The notes under the pieces: model-generated
The model's database searches: none
Seen by the model: the letters and a program-made list of their open reading frames with translations, nothing else
What the model was told of the DNA's origin: nothing
Origin: Zoogloeaceae bacterium
GTDB taxonomy: Bacteria > Pseudomonadota > Gammaproteobacteria > Burkholderiales > Rhodocyclaceae
Reading direction: 5' to 3'
Assembly: GCA_031277315.1 (NCBI GenBank)
Contig: JAITMP010000016.1
Location: 1 to 46,776, forward strand
DNA: 46,776 bases
Shown here: positions 20,263 through 29,021 of the stretch, piece after piece
Layout: each line of letters begins with the position of its first letter
Position numbering within the stretch: the first letter of the stretch is position 1
Made by a program: the position numbers and the translations under genes

Positions 20263-21534
20263 GTGCGGGTCGCGATCATCGGCGCCGGTTACGCCGGCAT
20301 GGCCGCCGCCGCGACGCTGGCCGCCGACGGCATTCCCGCCACCGTTTTTGAATCCTCACGCGTACTGGGCGGACGCGCCCGCCGCGTCGAGTGCCGTGGC
20401 CGCCGGTTCGACAACGGCCAGCACATTCTCGTCGGCGCGTACACCGAACTGCTGCGCCTGATGCGTCTTGTCGGCGCCGATCCCGCTCTGCTGCTCGAAC
20501 GCCGGCCGCTCAGCCTGACCTTCCCCGGTCACATGCGGCTCGTCGCGCCGCGCCTGCCGGCCCCGCTGCATCTTGCCGCCGCCCTGCTGACGGCGCGCGG
20601 CCTGCCCTTCGCCGCCCGGCTCGACGCCCTGCGCTTCATGCGGGCGATGAAACAAACCGGCTTCCGGCTGGAACGCGACATGTCCTTCGCCGATCTGATG
20701 GCGCGGCAGCGACAGCACGCGGCGGCGATCCGTTACCTGTGGCAGCCGCTATGCGTCTCCGCCCTCAACACGCCGCCGCAAGACGCCTCCGCCCAGGTGT
20801 TCCTCAACGTGCTGCGCGACACGCTGGCCGCCCGGCGCGAAGCCAGCGATCTGTTATTGCCGCGCGTGGATTTTTCCGCCCTCTTTCCCGAGCCGGCCGA
20901 GCGTTTCGTGCGCGAGCGCGGCGGCGACGTGCGGCGCGGCGCGGCCATCCGCTCAGTCATCCAGCATCCCGATGGTTTCATCCTGACAGGCGACACCAGC
21001 GGGCGGATATATACCCACGTCATTGCCGCCGTGGCGCCCGGCCACTTGCCGCGCCTCGTCGCCACGCTGCCGCGCCTGCAACCCGTGCTGGACGACATCG
21101 CCGCCTTCGCTTACGAGCCGATCCTCACCGCCTATCTCGGCTATCCGCAGCCGGTGCGCCTGCCCGACGCCATGACCGGCGTCGGCGAAACGGCGCACTT
21201 TCTGTTTCAGCATACCGATGACGTGCTCGCCGCCGTCGTCAGCGTCAGCCGGCCGCTTCTCTCCCTGCCGCACGCGGCCATCATCGAACGCATTCACGCT
21301 GAAGTGCGCAGCATCGTCGGCGACGCGCCGGCGCCGGCGTGGTTCCGCGTCATCGCCGAAAAGCGCGCCACCTTCGCCTGCCGGCCCGGCATGCGGCGGC
21401 CCGCCTGCGAGACGCCGCTGGAAAATTTCTACCTCTGCGGAGATTACGTCGCCTCGGATTACCCGGCGACGCTGGAAGCCGCCGCGCGCAGCGGCATCGC
21501 CTGCGCCCGGCTGGTCAGCCGGAAGGCGGCTTGA
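20263..21534 (+). CDS. hpnE: Hydroxysqualene dehydroxylase HpnE
   Basis: 423-residue FAD-dependent amine-oxidase-fold enzyme that reduces hydroxysqualene to squalene. The N-terminal dinucleotide motif is AIIGAGYAGMAAA, followed by ESSRVLGGRA. The C-terminal FAD motif is FYLCGDYVASDYPATLEAAARSG-like (CGDYVASDYPATLE). GTG 20263, two bases after the hpnD stop, gives the homologue-like MRVAIIGAGY; an ATG at 20227 inside hpnD would add 12 residues and is less likely. Last gene of the cluster. No squalene-hopene cyclase lies in the window, so the squalene fate is unknown here. Confidence 0.93.
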   Translation: MRVAIIGAGYAGMAAAATLAADGIPATVFESSRVLGGRARRVECRGRRFDNGQHILVGAYTELLRLMRLVGADPALLLERRPLSLTFPGHMRLVAPRLPAPLHLAAALLTARGLPFAARLDALRFMRAMKQTGFRLERDMSFADLMARQRQHAAAIRYLWQPLCVSALNTPPQDASAQVFLNVLRDTLAARREASDLLLPRVDFSALFPEPAERFVRERGGDVRRGAAIRSVIQHPDGFILTGDTSGRIYTHVIAAVAPGHLPRLVATLPRLQPVLDDIAAFAYEPILTAYLGYPQPVRLPDAMTGVGETAHFLFQHTDDVLAAVVSVSRPLLSLPHAAIIERIHAEVRSIVGDAPAPAWFRVIAEKRATFACRPGMRRPACETPLENFYLCGDYVASDYPATLEAAARSGIACARLVSRKAA

Positions 21535-21548
21535 TGAAAAAAGAATAT

Positions 21549-21896
21549 TTATTTTCTTCCCGGCGATGCGTCTGAACGCCGTTCGGCGGCGCCGGGCTTT
21601 TTGCCGCCGTGGTTCTCACGACCCCTGTGCTTGCCCGACCGGTTTGAAGACGCCGGGGCGCCGTTCCACTCGTCACTCTCAGCGTTATTGACAGGTTTTT
21701 CCTGCTTTTCCTTGTCGCCGAGGGTATAGGGCTTGGACTCCATCTCGGCCAGACGGTCGCACGACGGTATGCCCTCCCCGCTGGCAAGCCCTCTTTCTTT
21801 CACGCACTTGATTCTCAACTCATCCACTTCGCTGCTGTAATTGACGGCAGCCGCGACCGGCGAAACAAGCAGCGCCGCGACGATGAGCCGCGTCAT
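21549..21896 (-). CDS. Small secreted protein of unknown function
   Basis: 115 residues, not recognised. Residues 1-17 (MTRLIVAALLVSPVAAA) form a clear signal peptide. The mature part has two cysteines (IKCVKER, PSCDRL) that could form a disulfide, then a hydrophilic, Lys/Glu/Asn/Gly-rich tail that looks disordered. The ATG overlaps the stop of the aryl-AMP ligase as ATGA, suggesting it is the last gene of that operon. The tail region is also low in complexity, so the 3' part may not be conserved. No function is proposed. Confidence 0.5.
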   Translation of the reverse strand: MTRLIVAALLVSPVAAAVNYSSEVDELRIKCVKERGLASGEGIPSCDRLAEMESKPYTLGDKEKQEKPVNNAESDEWNGAPASSNRSGKHRGRENHGGKKPGAAERRSDASPGRK

Positions 21897-23545
21897 GCGC
21901 TTGTTTTTTTCTCTTGTGTGAGTCTGTTCTCGATGATTTCGCGCAATGTTCGGCGCATGATTTTTCCGGCGGGCGAGATGGGCATTTCGTTGAGGACTTC
22001 CAGCCGCTCGGGCAGCTTGAACTTGGCGATTTTCTGATCGAGCAGGAAAGTCTTCAGCCCTTCAAAAGTCAGGGACTGGCCGGGGTTGAGCGTGACGAAG
22101 GCGCAGGCTTTCTCGCCGAACACCGGATCGGGCATGGCGACGATGGCCACGCTATGCACGGCCGGATGCTTGAGCATGTAGTTCTCGACTTCGTCGATGC
22201 TGATCTTCTCGCCGCCGCGATTGATGAGATCGTTCTTGCGCCCTTCGGCGGTGACATAGCGGCCATTCTTGCGCACGATGTCGCCCATCCGGTAGAAGCC
22301 GTCGGACGTGAACGCCTTGGCGTTGTTCTCCGGCGCGTTGTAGTAACCGCGAATCGTGTAAGGGCCGCGCACGACGAGTTCGCCCAGTTCGCCGTCGGGA
22401 ACCTCTTTGTCGTCCTGGCCCAGCACCTTGATTTCGTCATCGGGACAGATCGGCGCGCCGGAGCCGTCCAGAATCTTGTCATCGGGATCGTCCAGCCGGG
22501 TCATGTTCAACAGGCCCTCGGCGGTGCCATACACTTCCTGGAATTGACAGCCGAGCCTCTGGCGCAGGCGGCTTCTGAGTTCCGGCGAGAGCCGCGCGCC
22601 GCCGTTCTGGACGAGTTCCAGCGAGCTGACATCGAAGCCGGCGAGGCGCTCGTCGTTGAGCCAGTTGACGATCAACGGCACTGCGGCCGGAATGACCGTC
22701 ACCCGCTCGCGCTCGACGAGCGAGAAAACCGTGTTGATGTCGGTTCTGGATGAAAGGACGACCCGGCCGCCCCACGCGATCGCGCCCAGGGCGCCGGGTG
22801 ACCCCAGCGTGTAGTTGTGCGCCAAGGGCAGTATGGCCAGCAAAACCGTTTTTTCGCTGAAGCCGCCGACGCGCCCGCTTTGCCGGAAGTTGTAGACGTA
22901 ATCGTTGTGCGTGCGCGGAATGAGCTTCGGCAGCGCCGTCGTGCCGCCGGAGAGCAGCATCAGCGCGATCTCGTCCGCCGCGACCGCGATCCCGGCGACG
23001 GCGTCGAGGTCGGCGGCCTGCGCCGGCTGATTGGCCAGCGCCGTCAGCGATTGCTGGCCGGCGAGCGCCTCGCCCTGCACGAAGACGTGCTGCAAGGTCG
23101 GCGCGGCGGCCCGCACCTGTTCGGCCATGGGGCGGAAATCGAATTCGCCGATCTTCTGCGGCACGAACAGCGCCTTGGCGCTGCCGAAGCGGGCGAAATG
23201 CAAAAGCTCCGTTTCGCGGTGAGGCGGCAGCGCCATGATCGGAATTACGCCGATCCGCAACAGCGCGAGAAAAACCTCAAAAAAAGCGGCGCTGTTGGGC
23301 AACTGGAAGACGACGCGGTCGTCCCTGGCAAGCCCGAAGCGATGAAAATGCGCCGCCAGAAGACGGCTCCGTTCGACCAGCTCCCGCGCCGTGACGCGCC
23401 GCTCGATGTCACACACAATCACCCTGTCCGGATGCGCATCCGCCAGTTGATCGAAAACAGCGGGAATGGTCTGGCCCTGCCAGTAGCCTTTGGCGCGGTA
23501 GCTTGCCGCTGCCGCCTCCGGCCACGGAGTACATCCTGTCAACAT
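21893..23545 (-). CDS. EntE/DhbE-like aryl-acid AMP ligase (possibly aryl-CoA ligase)
   Basis: 550-residue adenylate-forming enzyme. Core motifs: A3 LLSGGTTALPKL (about 198-208; Ala replaces the usual Gly), A5 EVYGTAEG, A7 YRMGDI, A8 NRGGEKISIDEVE and the catalytic Lys in SPAGKIMRR. Along its length it reads like 2,3-dihydroxybenzoate-AMP ligase EntE: RAKGYWQ near the N terminus, PKLIPRTHNDY, HNYTLGSPGALG (Asn244, Tyr245 and Ser249 at the aryl-binding positions), TRLDDP and CPDDE. A hydroxylated benzoate is therefore the likely substrate. No siderophore synthetase or carrier protein is nearby, while a UbiD decarboxylase lies 37 bases upstream, so the acceptor may be CoA. ATG 23545 has GGAG at a proper distance; a TTG at 23560 does not. 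Confidence 0.85.
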   Translation of the reverse strand: MLTGCTPWPEAAAASYRAKGYWQGQTIPAVFDQLADAHPDRVIVCDIERRVTARELVERSRLLAAHFHRFGLARDDRVVFQLPNSAAFFEVFLALLRIGVIPIMALPPHRETELLHFARFGSAKALFVPQKIGEFDFRPMAEQVRAAAPTLQHVFVQGEALAGQQSLTALANQPAQAADLDAVAGIAVAADEIALMLLSGGTTALPKLIPRTHNDYVYNFRQSGRVGGFSEKTVLLAILPLAHNYTLGSPGALGAIAWGGRVVLSSRTDINTVFSLVERERVTVIPAAVPLIVNWLNDERLAGFDVSSLELVQNGGARLSPELRSRLRQRLGCQFQEVYGTAEGLLNMTRLDDPDDKILDGSGAPICPDDEIKVLGQDDKEVPDGELGELVVRGPYTIRGYYNAPENNAKAFTSDGFYRMGDIVRKNGRYVTAEGRKNDLINRGGEKISIDEVENYMLKHPAVHSVAIVAMPDPVFGEKACAFVTLNPGQSLTFEGLKTFLLDQKIAKFKLPERLEVLNEMPISPAGKIMRRTLREIIENRLTQEKKTSA

Positions 23546-23582
23546 GGTGATTCGCTCCAATGGTTTTGATTGATGGTGATGC

Positions 23583-25079
23583 TTACGAAAAAAGTCTGGC
23601 CCACTTCTTTTTGACCGCCTGCGTCAGGGCCGGGCTGGCCACGGCGACCGGCGCGAAGGTGTTGAGCCGGTTGAACGGCCGGCAGGCGTTGATGAGCACC
23701 CGGTTGTTCCAGAGCCGGCCATGCTCCTTGTCATCTGCCGTCAGCAACGGATCCAGCGGATTGTCCCAGCCCTGATTGATGATCGAAAAATCCTTCCCCG
23801 GATCCGAACGCGTGCTCAGCGCCCAGATCACTTCGTCGTTGTTGGAAGGATCAATGTCGTCGTCAACCACGATTGAGTATCTGGCCATCAGGCCGCCCGC
23901 CTGACAACTGCATGCGACGGCGGCCGCCTGCGTGGCGTGTCCGGCGTATTTCTGGCTGATGCTGGTGACGATCCACATGCGGCTGCCGCCGGCTTCCGAA
24001 ACCCACACGCTTTTCACCGCCGGCACGCCGGCGCGCCGCATCGCCTCCTTGATGGCGGCGGAGCGCATGACACTGAATTGATACGAGAAATCGTTCGGCG
24101 GCCGGCACGGCGGCGAGCCGAGCAGGATCGCGTTGTCGCGGTAGTAGAGCGCCTTGACGCGAACCATCGGCTCCGGTTTCTGGCCGCCGGCGTAATAGCC
24201 GGTGAATTCGCCGAACGGTCCTTCGACCATGGTTTCATCGGGATAGGCGAAGCCTTCAATGACGATTTCCGCCTCGGCGGGAATCGGCAAACCGGTGACC
24301 GGCCCCTTGATGACCGGAACGCGCCGCCCGGCGACCGCGCCGACCCAGGAAAGCTCGTCCACGCCGGCGGGCACGTCGGATGATCCCATCAGCAGAAACA
24401 GCGGATGCGCGCCGAAGCACATCACGACGGGGCAAGGCTTGCCTTGCGCCCAATATTTCATGCGGATGATGTGTCCATGATGGCCAGGCGAGATGTAGTT
24501 GCCGACGACATCCTTGCCGAGCAGTTGATTGCGGTAGGTGCCAACGTTCGTCCAGCCGGTTTCGGGGTCCTGGTGAATCTGGAAGCAGCCGGTGCCGATG
24601 AACGGCCCGCCGTCCAGTTCATGCCAGACGGGGGTCGGGAAGATGCCAAGATCAATGTCGTCTCCCGTCCGCTGGTTCTCCATCACCGGGCCGGTTTTGA
24701 CGTATTCGACCGGGAAGTCGTGGGCATGCCCTTCGACGGACTTGAGATAGCCCGCGACCTTGTCGACGACTTGCTGGTTGTCGAGCGCGCCCTCGAAACC
24801 CATGGTCAGGCCGAGCGTGGCGGCGTTTAGCATCGAACCCGTCAGCAAGCCGAAACCGTTGTCCTTGCCGCCGGCTGAATTCCTGAACAGCAGCGCCGGG
24901 CCGCCGCGCTTGGCGTTCAAGTCCGTGATCGCGCCGATTTCAAACTTGAGATCGGCGCCGTCAACCTCCTCCAACTGGCCCATCGCCCGCGCCTTGTCCA
25001 TCCATGCGCGCAAATCAAACGCGCCAGACAATGACGCAGCGCGCAGCGCCGGTTTTTTGTCAGCCATCACGTCAGCCAT
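23583..25079 (-). CDS. UbiD-family prenyl-FMN-dependent (de)carboxylase
   Basis: 498-residue cytoplasmic enzyme that removes or adds a carboxyl group on an aromatic or unsaturated acid using prenylated FMN. The catalytic Glu-Arg-Glu set of the family is visible as Arg183 (NVGTYRNQ), Glu286 and Glu291 (VEGPFGEFTGYY), with the same spacing as in fungal Fdc1. It is not the ubiquinone UbiD by length or context; the partner is an aryl-AMP ligase. No UbiX-type prenyltransferase is in view, so the cofactor must be made elsewhere. ATG 25079 follows AAAGGAGGAGGAACC, an excellent Shine-Dalgarno. First gene of the operon; the direction (decarboxylation or carboxylation) and substrate are open. Confidence 0.92.
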   Translation of the reverse strand: MADVMADKKPALRAASLSGAFDLRAWMDKARAMGQLEEVDGADLKFEIGAITDLNAKRGGPALLFRNSAGGKDNGFGLLTGSMLNAATLGLTMGFEGALDNQQVVDKVAGYLKSVEGHAHDFPVEYVKTGPVMENQRTGDDIDLGIFPTPVWHELDGGPFIGTGCFQIHQDPETGWTNVGTYRNQLLGKDVVGNYISPGHHGHIIRMKYWAQGKPCPVVMCFGAHPLFLLMGSSDVPAGVDELSWVGAVAGRRVPVIKGPVTGLPIPAEAEIVIEGFAYPDETMVEGPFGEFTGYYAGGQKPEPMVRVKALYYRDNAILLGSPPCRPPNDFSYQFSVMRSAAIKEAMRRAGVPAVKSVWVSEAGGSRMWIVTSISQKYAGHATQAAAVACSCQAGGLMARYSIVVDDDIDPSNNDEVIWALSTRSDPGKDFSIINQGWDNPLDPLLTADDKEHGRLWNNRVLINACRPFNRLNTFAPVAVASPALTQAVKKKWARLFS

Positions 25080-25140
25080 CCTGGTTCCTCCTCCTTTTTA
25101 CCTGCTGCCCTGCTTGTTATTGTTCAACGAACCGCCGCAA

Positions 25141-25179
25141 CATATAGCATTTCATCCGGGCAGACGCAACTTGTTGCGT
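25141..25179 (-). promoter_or_regulatory. Promoter with overlapping palindromic operator upstream of the UbiD operon
   Basis: On the minus strand TTGCGT (25169-25164) and TATATG (25146-25141) are 17 bases apart. A perfect palindrome, ACGCAAC-TT-GTTGCGT (25164-25179), covers the -35 box exactly. This is the layout of a repressor operator. The 2-base centre is too small for an RNA hairpin loop and no T-run follows, so a terminator is unlikely. Confidence 0.5.
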
Positions 25180-25186
25180 TACGGGT

Positions 25187-25868
<682 letters not shown>

Positions 25869-25870
<2 letters not shown>

Positions 25871-26501
25871 GCTGAAATTCATCTCAATCGCATTGTTTCT
25901 GGTTTTGCCGCTGCTGCCGGGCGGCGCGCGGGCGGCAGACGCCGCCTTGGCCGCGCCGGTCATTCTGGTCTTCGGCGACAGCCTTTCCGCCGGCTACGGC
26001 CTCGCTCAGGGACAATCCTGGCCGTCGCTGCTTGAAACGCGGCTGCGCGAACAGCGGCTGAATTATACCGTCGTCAATGCCAGCATCAGCGGCGAAACCA
26101 CCGCCGGCGGCCGCAGCCGCATCGACGCCGCGCTGGCGCGGGCCAAGCCCGCCATCGTCATCATCGCGCTGGGCGGCAACGACGGTCTGCGCGGGCTGCC
26201 GGTTTCCGCCATGCGCGCCAATCTGGCGGCGATGATCGACGCCGCCCGCGCCCGCAAGGCGCAAGTGCTGCTGGCCGGCATGCGGCTGCCGCCCAACTAC
26301 GGCTTCGAGTACACGCGGGATTTCGAGCAAAGCTATGCCGATCTGGCCCGCGAGCACCAGACGGCGCTGACGCCGTTTCTGCTCGACGGTCTGGCGGAAC
26401 GGCGCGATCTGTTCCAGGCCGACGGCATTCATCCCGTCGCCGCAGCGCAGCCGATCATTCTCGACAACGTCTGGAAGGCGCTGAAGCCCCGCCTCAAATG
26501 A
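25869..26501 (+). CDS. tesA: Periplasmic thioesterase/lysophospholipase L1, TesA
   Basis: 210-residue SGNH/GDSL hydrolase acting on acyl-CoA, lysophospholipid and other esters in the periplasm. The signal peptide is [22 protein letters not shown]. Block I is [11 protein letters not shown] with the nucleophilic Ser, block III GGND with the oxyanion Asn, and block [11 protein letters not shown] with the catalytic Asp and His. Length matches E. coli TesA (208). ATG 25869 was chosen as it begins the signal peptide. Its 3' end overlaps the convergent selD by 8 bases. Confidence 0.93.
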
Positions 26502-27531
26502 CGTTCAGATGGCCCGCGCCGGCCTCCAGACTGCCGATCACGCGCGCCTCGCCGAAACCGGCCTCATGCAGTTCCGCCAGCACCGCCGCCGTCGCCTCCG
26601 GCGCGCAGGCGACGAGCAGCCCGCCGCTGGTTTGCGGATCGGTGAGCAGCTTCTGCTGCCAGCCGGACATCTCCGCCGGCAGCGTCACGTCCGCGCCATA
26701 GCCGCCCCAGTTGCGCGCCGACGCGCCGGTGACGATGCCTTCGCGGGCGAAATCGACCGCCTCGGCGATGAGGGGCAGATCGGCGAACCGCACCGTCGCC
26801 GTCAACTGCGAGCCGCGACAGATTTCGAGCAGATGGCCGGCCAGCCCGAAGCCGGTGACATCAGTCATCGCATGCACGCCGTCGCGTTCCGCCAAGCGCG
26901 TGCCGGGCGTGTTGAGGCGGGTCGTATGGCGCAGCATCGTGGCATAACCGGCGGGCGTCAGCAGGCCCTTCTTCAGCGCCGCCGAGAGAATGCCGACGCC
27001 GAGCGGCTTGCCGAGAATCAGCGCGTCGCCCGCCTTGGCGCCGCTGTTGCGCTTGACCCGCTGCGGATGCACCAGCCCGAGCGCCACCAGCCCGTAGATC
27101 GGCTCCAGCACGTCGATGGAATGCCCGCCCGCGATGGGAATGCCGGCTTCGGCGCAGACCGATTCGCCGCCGGCGAGAATGGCGCGGATCACCTCCAGCG
27201 GCAGCTTGTCGAGCGGCATGCCGACCAGTGCCAGCGCCATGATCGGCCGTCCGCCCATGGCATAAATGTCCGAAATCGCGTTCGTCGCCGCAATGCGGCC
27301 AAAGTCATAAGGATCATCGACGATCGGCGTAAAGAAATCCGTCGTGGCGACGATGGCCTGCGCGTCGTTGAGCTGATACACCGCCGCGTCGTCGCCGGTT
27401 TCGGTGCCGACGAGCAGTTCCTTCGGCATGGCGCGCAGCGGCGTATCGGCCAGCAGTTGGGTCAGCACCGCCGGCGCGATTTTGCAGCCGCAGCCGCCGC
27501 CGTGGGAGAATTGGGTCAGTTTGATATTCAT
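26494..27531 (-). CDS. selD: Selenophosphate synthase SelD
   Basis: 345-residue enzyme that makes selenophosphate from selenide and ATP. The N terminus [12 protein letters not shown] carries the catalytic Cys14 and Lys17 (equivalent to E. coli Cys17/Lys20), so this is the cysteine form and needs no selenocysteine itself. AIRS-type landmarks follow: [38 protein letters not shown]-like (GGHSIDV), [11 protein letters not shown] and DPQTSGGLL. It is divergent from mnmH with only six bases between start codons. selA and selB are not in the window, so the visible use of selenophosphate is tRNA modification. Confidence 0.97.
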   Translation of the reverse strand: MNIKLTQFSHGGGCGCKIAPAVLTQLLADTPLRAMPKELLVGTETGDDAAVYQLNDAQAIVATTDFFTPIVDDPYDFGRIAATNAISDIYAMGGRPIMALALVGMPLDKLPLEVIRAILAGGESVCAEAGIPIAGGHSIDVLEPIYGLVALGLVHPQRVKRNSGAKAGDALILGKPLGVGILSAALKKGLLTPAGYATMLRHTTRLNTPGTRLAERDGVHAMTDVTGFGLAGHLLEICRGSQLTATVRFADLPLIAEAVDFAREGIVTGASARNWGGYGADVTLPAEMSGWQQKLLTDPQTSGGLLVACAPEATAAVLAELHEAGFGEARVIGSLEAGAGHLNVI

Positions 27532-27537
27532 GCCGAA

Positions 27538-27567
27538 ATGAAATTGACAGGAATGAAATTAACAGGG
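27538..27567 (+). repeat. 15-base tandem repeat over the mnmH start codon
   Basis: ATGAAATTGACAGGA (27538-27552) and ATGAAATTAACAGGG (27553-27567) match at 13 of 15 bases, duplicating the first five codons. Confidence 0.85.
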
Positions 27568-28620
27568 GTTGCGAACGTAACACAGGCCGGCGCGTTTGAC
27601 GAGATCATCGACGTACGCTCGCCCGCCGAGTTCGCCGAAGACCACATGCCGGGCGCCATCAACTGCCCCGTGCTCTCCAACGAGGAGCGCGCCCGCGTCG
27701 GCACGCTCTACAAGCAGGATTCCCCCTTCGCCGCCAAAAAACTCGGCGCCGCGCTGGTCGCCCGCCACATCGCCGAACACATCGAAGCGCGCTTCCTCGG
27801 CAAACCGCGCGAATGGAAACCCCTCATCTACTGCTGGCGCGGCGGCAAACGCAGCGGCGCCATGACTCACATCCTGCGCCAGATCGGCTGGCAAGCCTGC
27901 GCGCTCGAAGGCGGCTACAAAGCCTATCGCCGCCAGGTCGTCGCCGAACTTGCCGAACTGCCGCCGCGCTTCTCCTTCCGCGTCATCACCGGCGCCACCG
28001 GCAGCGGCAAAAGCCGCCTGCTCGAAGCCCTCGCCGCGCAAGGCGCGCAAACGCTCGATCTCGAAGCCCTCGCCGCGCACAAAGGCTCGGTGCTGGGCGG
28101 CCTACCCGACGCGCCGCAGCCCTCGCAAAAAATGTTCGAAAGCCGCCTCCTCGCCGCCCTGCGGCGGCTGGCATGCGAACAACCCGTGTATGTCGAAGCC
28201 GAAAGCCGCAAGATCGGCCAGTTGCAAGTGCCCGACGCGCTGCTCGACGCCATGCGCGCCAGCCCCTGTCTGCGCATCGAAGCCGGCGACGACGCCCGCG
28301 TCGCCTTCCTCATCCGCGACTACGATTATTTTCTCGCCGACCCGGCGGCGCTGAAAGAAAAACTCGCCTGCCTGCGCGAACTGCAAGGCGGCGAAACGCT
28401 CGCGCGCTGGAACGCCCTCGCCGACGCCCGCGACTGGCCCGCGCTGGTGGCCGCGCTGCTCAAAGAACACTACGACCCGCTCTACAAACGCTCCCAAGGC
28501 CGCAACTACACCCGCTTCGCCGAAGCGCCGCGCCTCCCCGCCGCCGACCTCTCGCCGCGCGGCCTGAACCAACTCGCCACGGAAATCCTCGCCCGCGAAC
28601 AGACGAGAGGAGACGAATAA
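27538..28620 (+). CDS. mnmH: tRNA 2-selenouridine synthase MnmH (SelU/YbbB)
   Basis: 360-residue enzyme that replaces sulfur by selenium at U34 of certain tRNAs, using selenophosphate from SelD. The rhodanese domain (about 10-135) has the active Cys99 in YCWRGGKRS; the P-loop domain begins with GATGSGKS (152-159), which binds the prenyl-type or nucleotide cofactor region. Length matches E. coli (364). The start region contains a tandem 15-base repeat giving two ATG codons, 27538 and 27553 ([10 protein letters not shown]); the second is preceded directly by AGGA, the first by no clear Shine-Dalgarno, so the start is uncertain by five residues. Confidence 0.95.
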   Translation: MKLTGMKLTGVANVTQAGAFDEIIDVRSPAEFAEDHMPGAINCPVLSNEERARVGTLYKQDSPFAAKKLGAALVARHIAEHIEARFLGKPREWKPLIYCWRGGKRSGAMTHILRQIGWQACALEGGYKAYRRQVVAELAELPPRFSFRVITGATGSGKSRLLEALAAQGAQTLDLEALAAHKGSVLGGLPDAPQPSQKMFESRLLAALRRLACEQPVYVEAESRKIGQLQVPDALLDAMRASPCLRIEAGDDARVAFLIRDYDYFLADPAALKEKLACLRELQGGETLARWNALADARDWPALVAALLKEHYDPLYKRSQGRNYTRFAEAPRLPAADLSPRGLNQLATEILAREQTRGDE

Positions 28621-28794
28621 TTTTCCTCTCCCCCAACCCCTCCCCGATCAAGTCGTGGGCAGGCTCTCCCCCGCAAGCGGGCGAGGGCGGGGTTTCGCAA
28701 AGCACCGCTTTGCGCCACCTGAGCGGGCCGGCTGTGCAACGCCGGCACCGGGATGGCCGGGATGGGGATGAGTTGCGGAAATCGTGCAAGCAAC

Positions 28795-28869
28795 GTAGGC
28801 TGGGATGGAGTGGAATGGAATCCCAGCATACCGAAGCTGCTGGGTTTCGCTATGCTCAACTCAGCCTAC
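28795..28869. repeat. Inverted-repeat element with GTAGGC/GCCTAC ends
   Basis: A 75-base imperfect inverted repeat. It starts GTAGGCTGGGATGG, contains AATCCCAGCA and TGCTGGGTTTCGCT around the centre, and ends CAACTCAGCCTAC. This resembles a widespread proteobacterial intergenic repeat whose canonical form is GTAGGCTGGG...CCCAGCCTAC. The left arm carries several mismatches, so it looks decayed. Confidence 0.6.
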
Positions 28870-28878
28870 TACCTTGTC

Positions 28879-28940
28879 GTCATTCCCGCGCAAGCGGGAA
28901 TCCACCGCTGCATGGATTCCGCGACTGCGCGCAGAATGAC
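28879..28940. repeat. MITE-like repeat with GTCATTC/GAATGAC ends
   Basis: A 62-base element with terminal inverted repeats GTCATTC (28879-28885) and GAATGAC (28934-28940). Inside is the familiar CCCGCGCAAGCGGGAATCCA and, inverted, TGGATTCC. It matches the common GTCATTCCCGCG...GCGGGAATCCA intergenic repeat class. Confidence 0.7.
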
Positions 28941-29021
28941 AACGGCTTGCTCACGAGGAAACCCGCCACATCATGCAATTGAAATTCCCCCAACAGCAAA
29001 ACCGCCGCCGTCAATTCAGGA

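Larger units (their letters stand above)
28621..29021. other. Repeat-rich gap between mnmH and an EamA transporter
   Basis: No gene is evident in these 401 bases. They hold a CTCTCCCCCAACCCCTC-type element ending in CCCGCAAGCGGG (about 28627-28685), an 8-bp hairpin (28696-28703 with 28707-28714) and two dispersed-repeat-like inverted repeats listed separately. Such elements are common between genes in proteobacteria. Confidence 0.7.

Noticed and set aside
21893-23545. Siderophore biosynthesis locus suggested by the EntE-like ligase
   Set aside because: No carrier protein, synthetase, isochorismate genes or receptor lie in the window; the neighbour is a UbiD decarboxylase.
26509-27537. N-terminal extension of MnmH by 343 codons
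   Set aside because: It runs antisense through selD and has no rhodanese or P-loop features; MnmH is full length from 27538.
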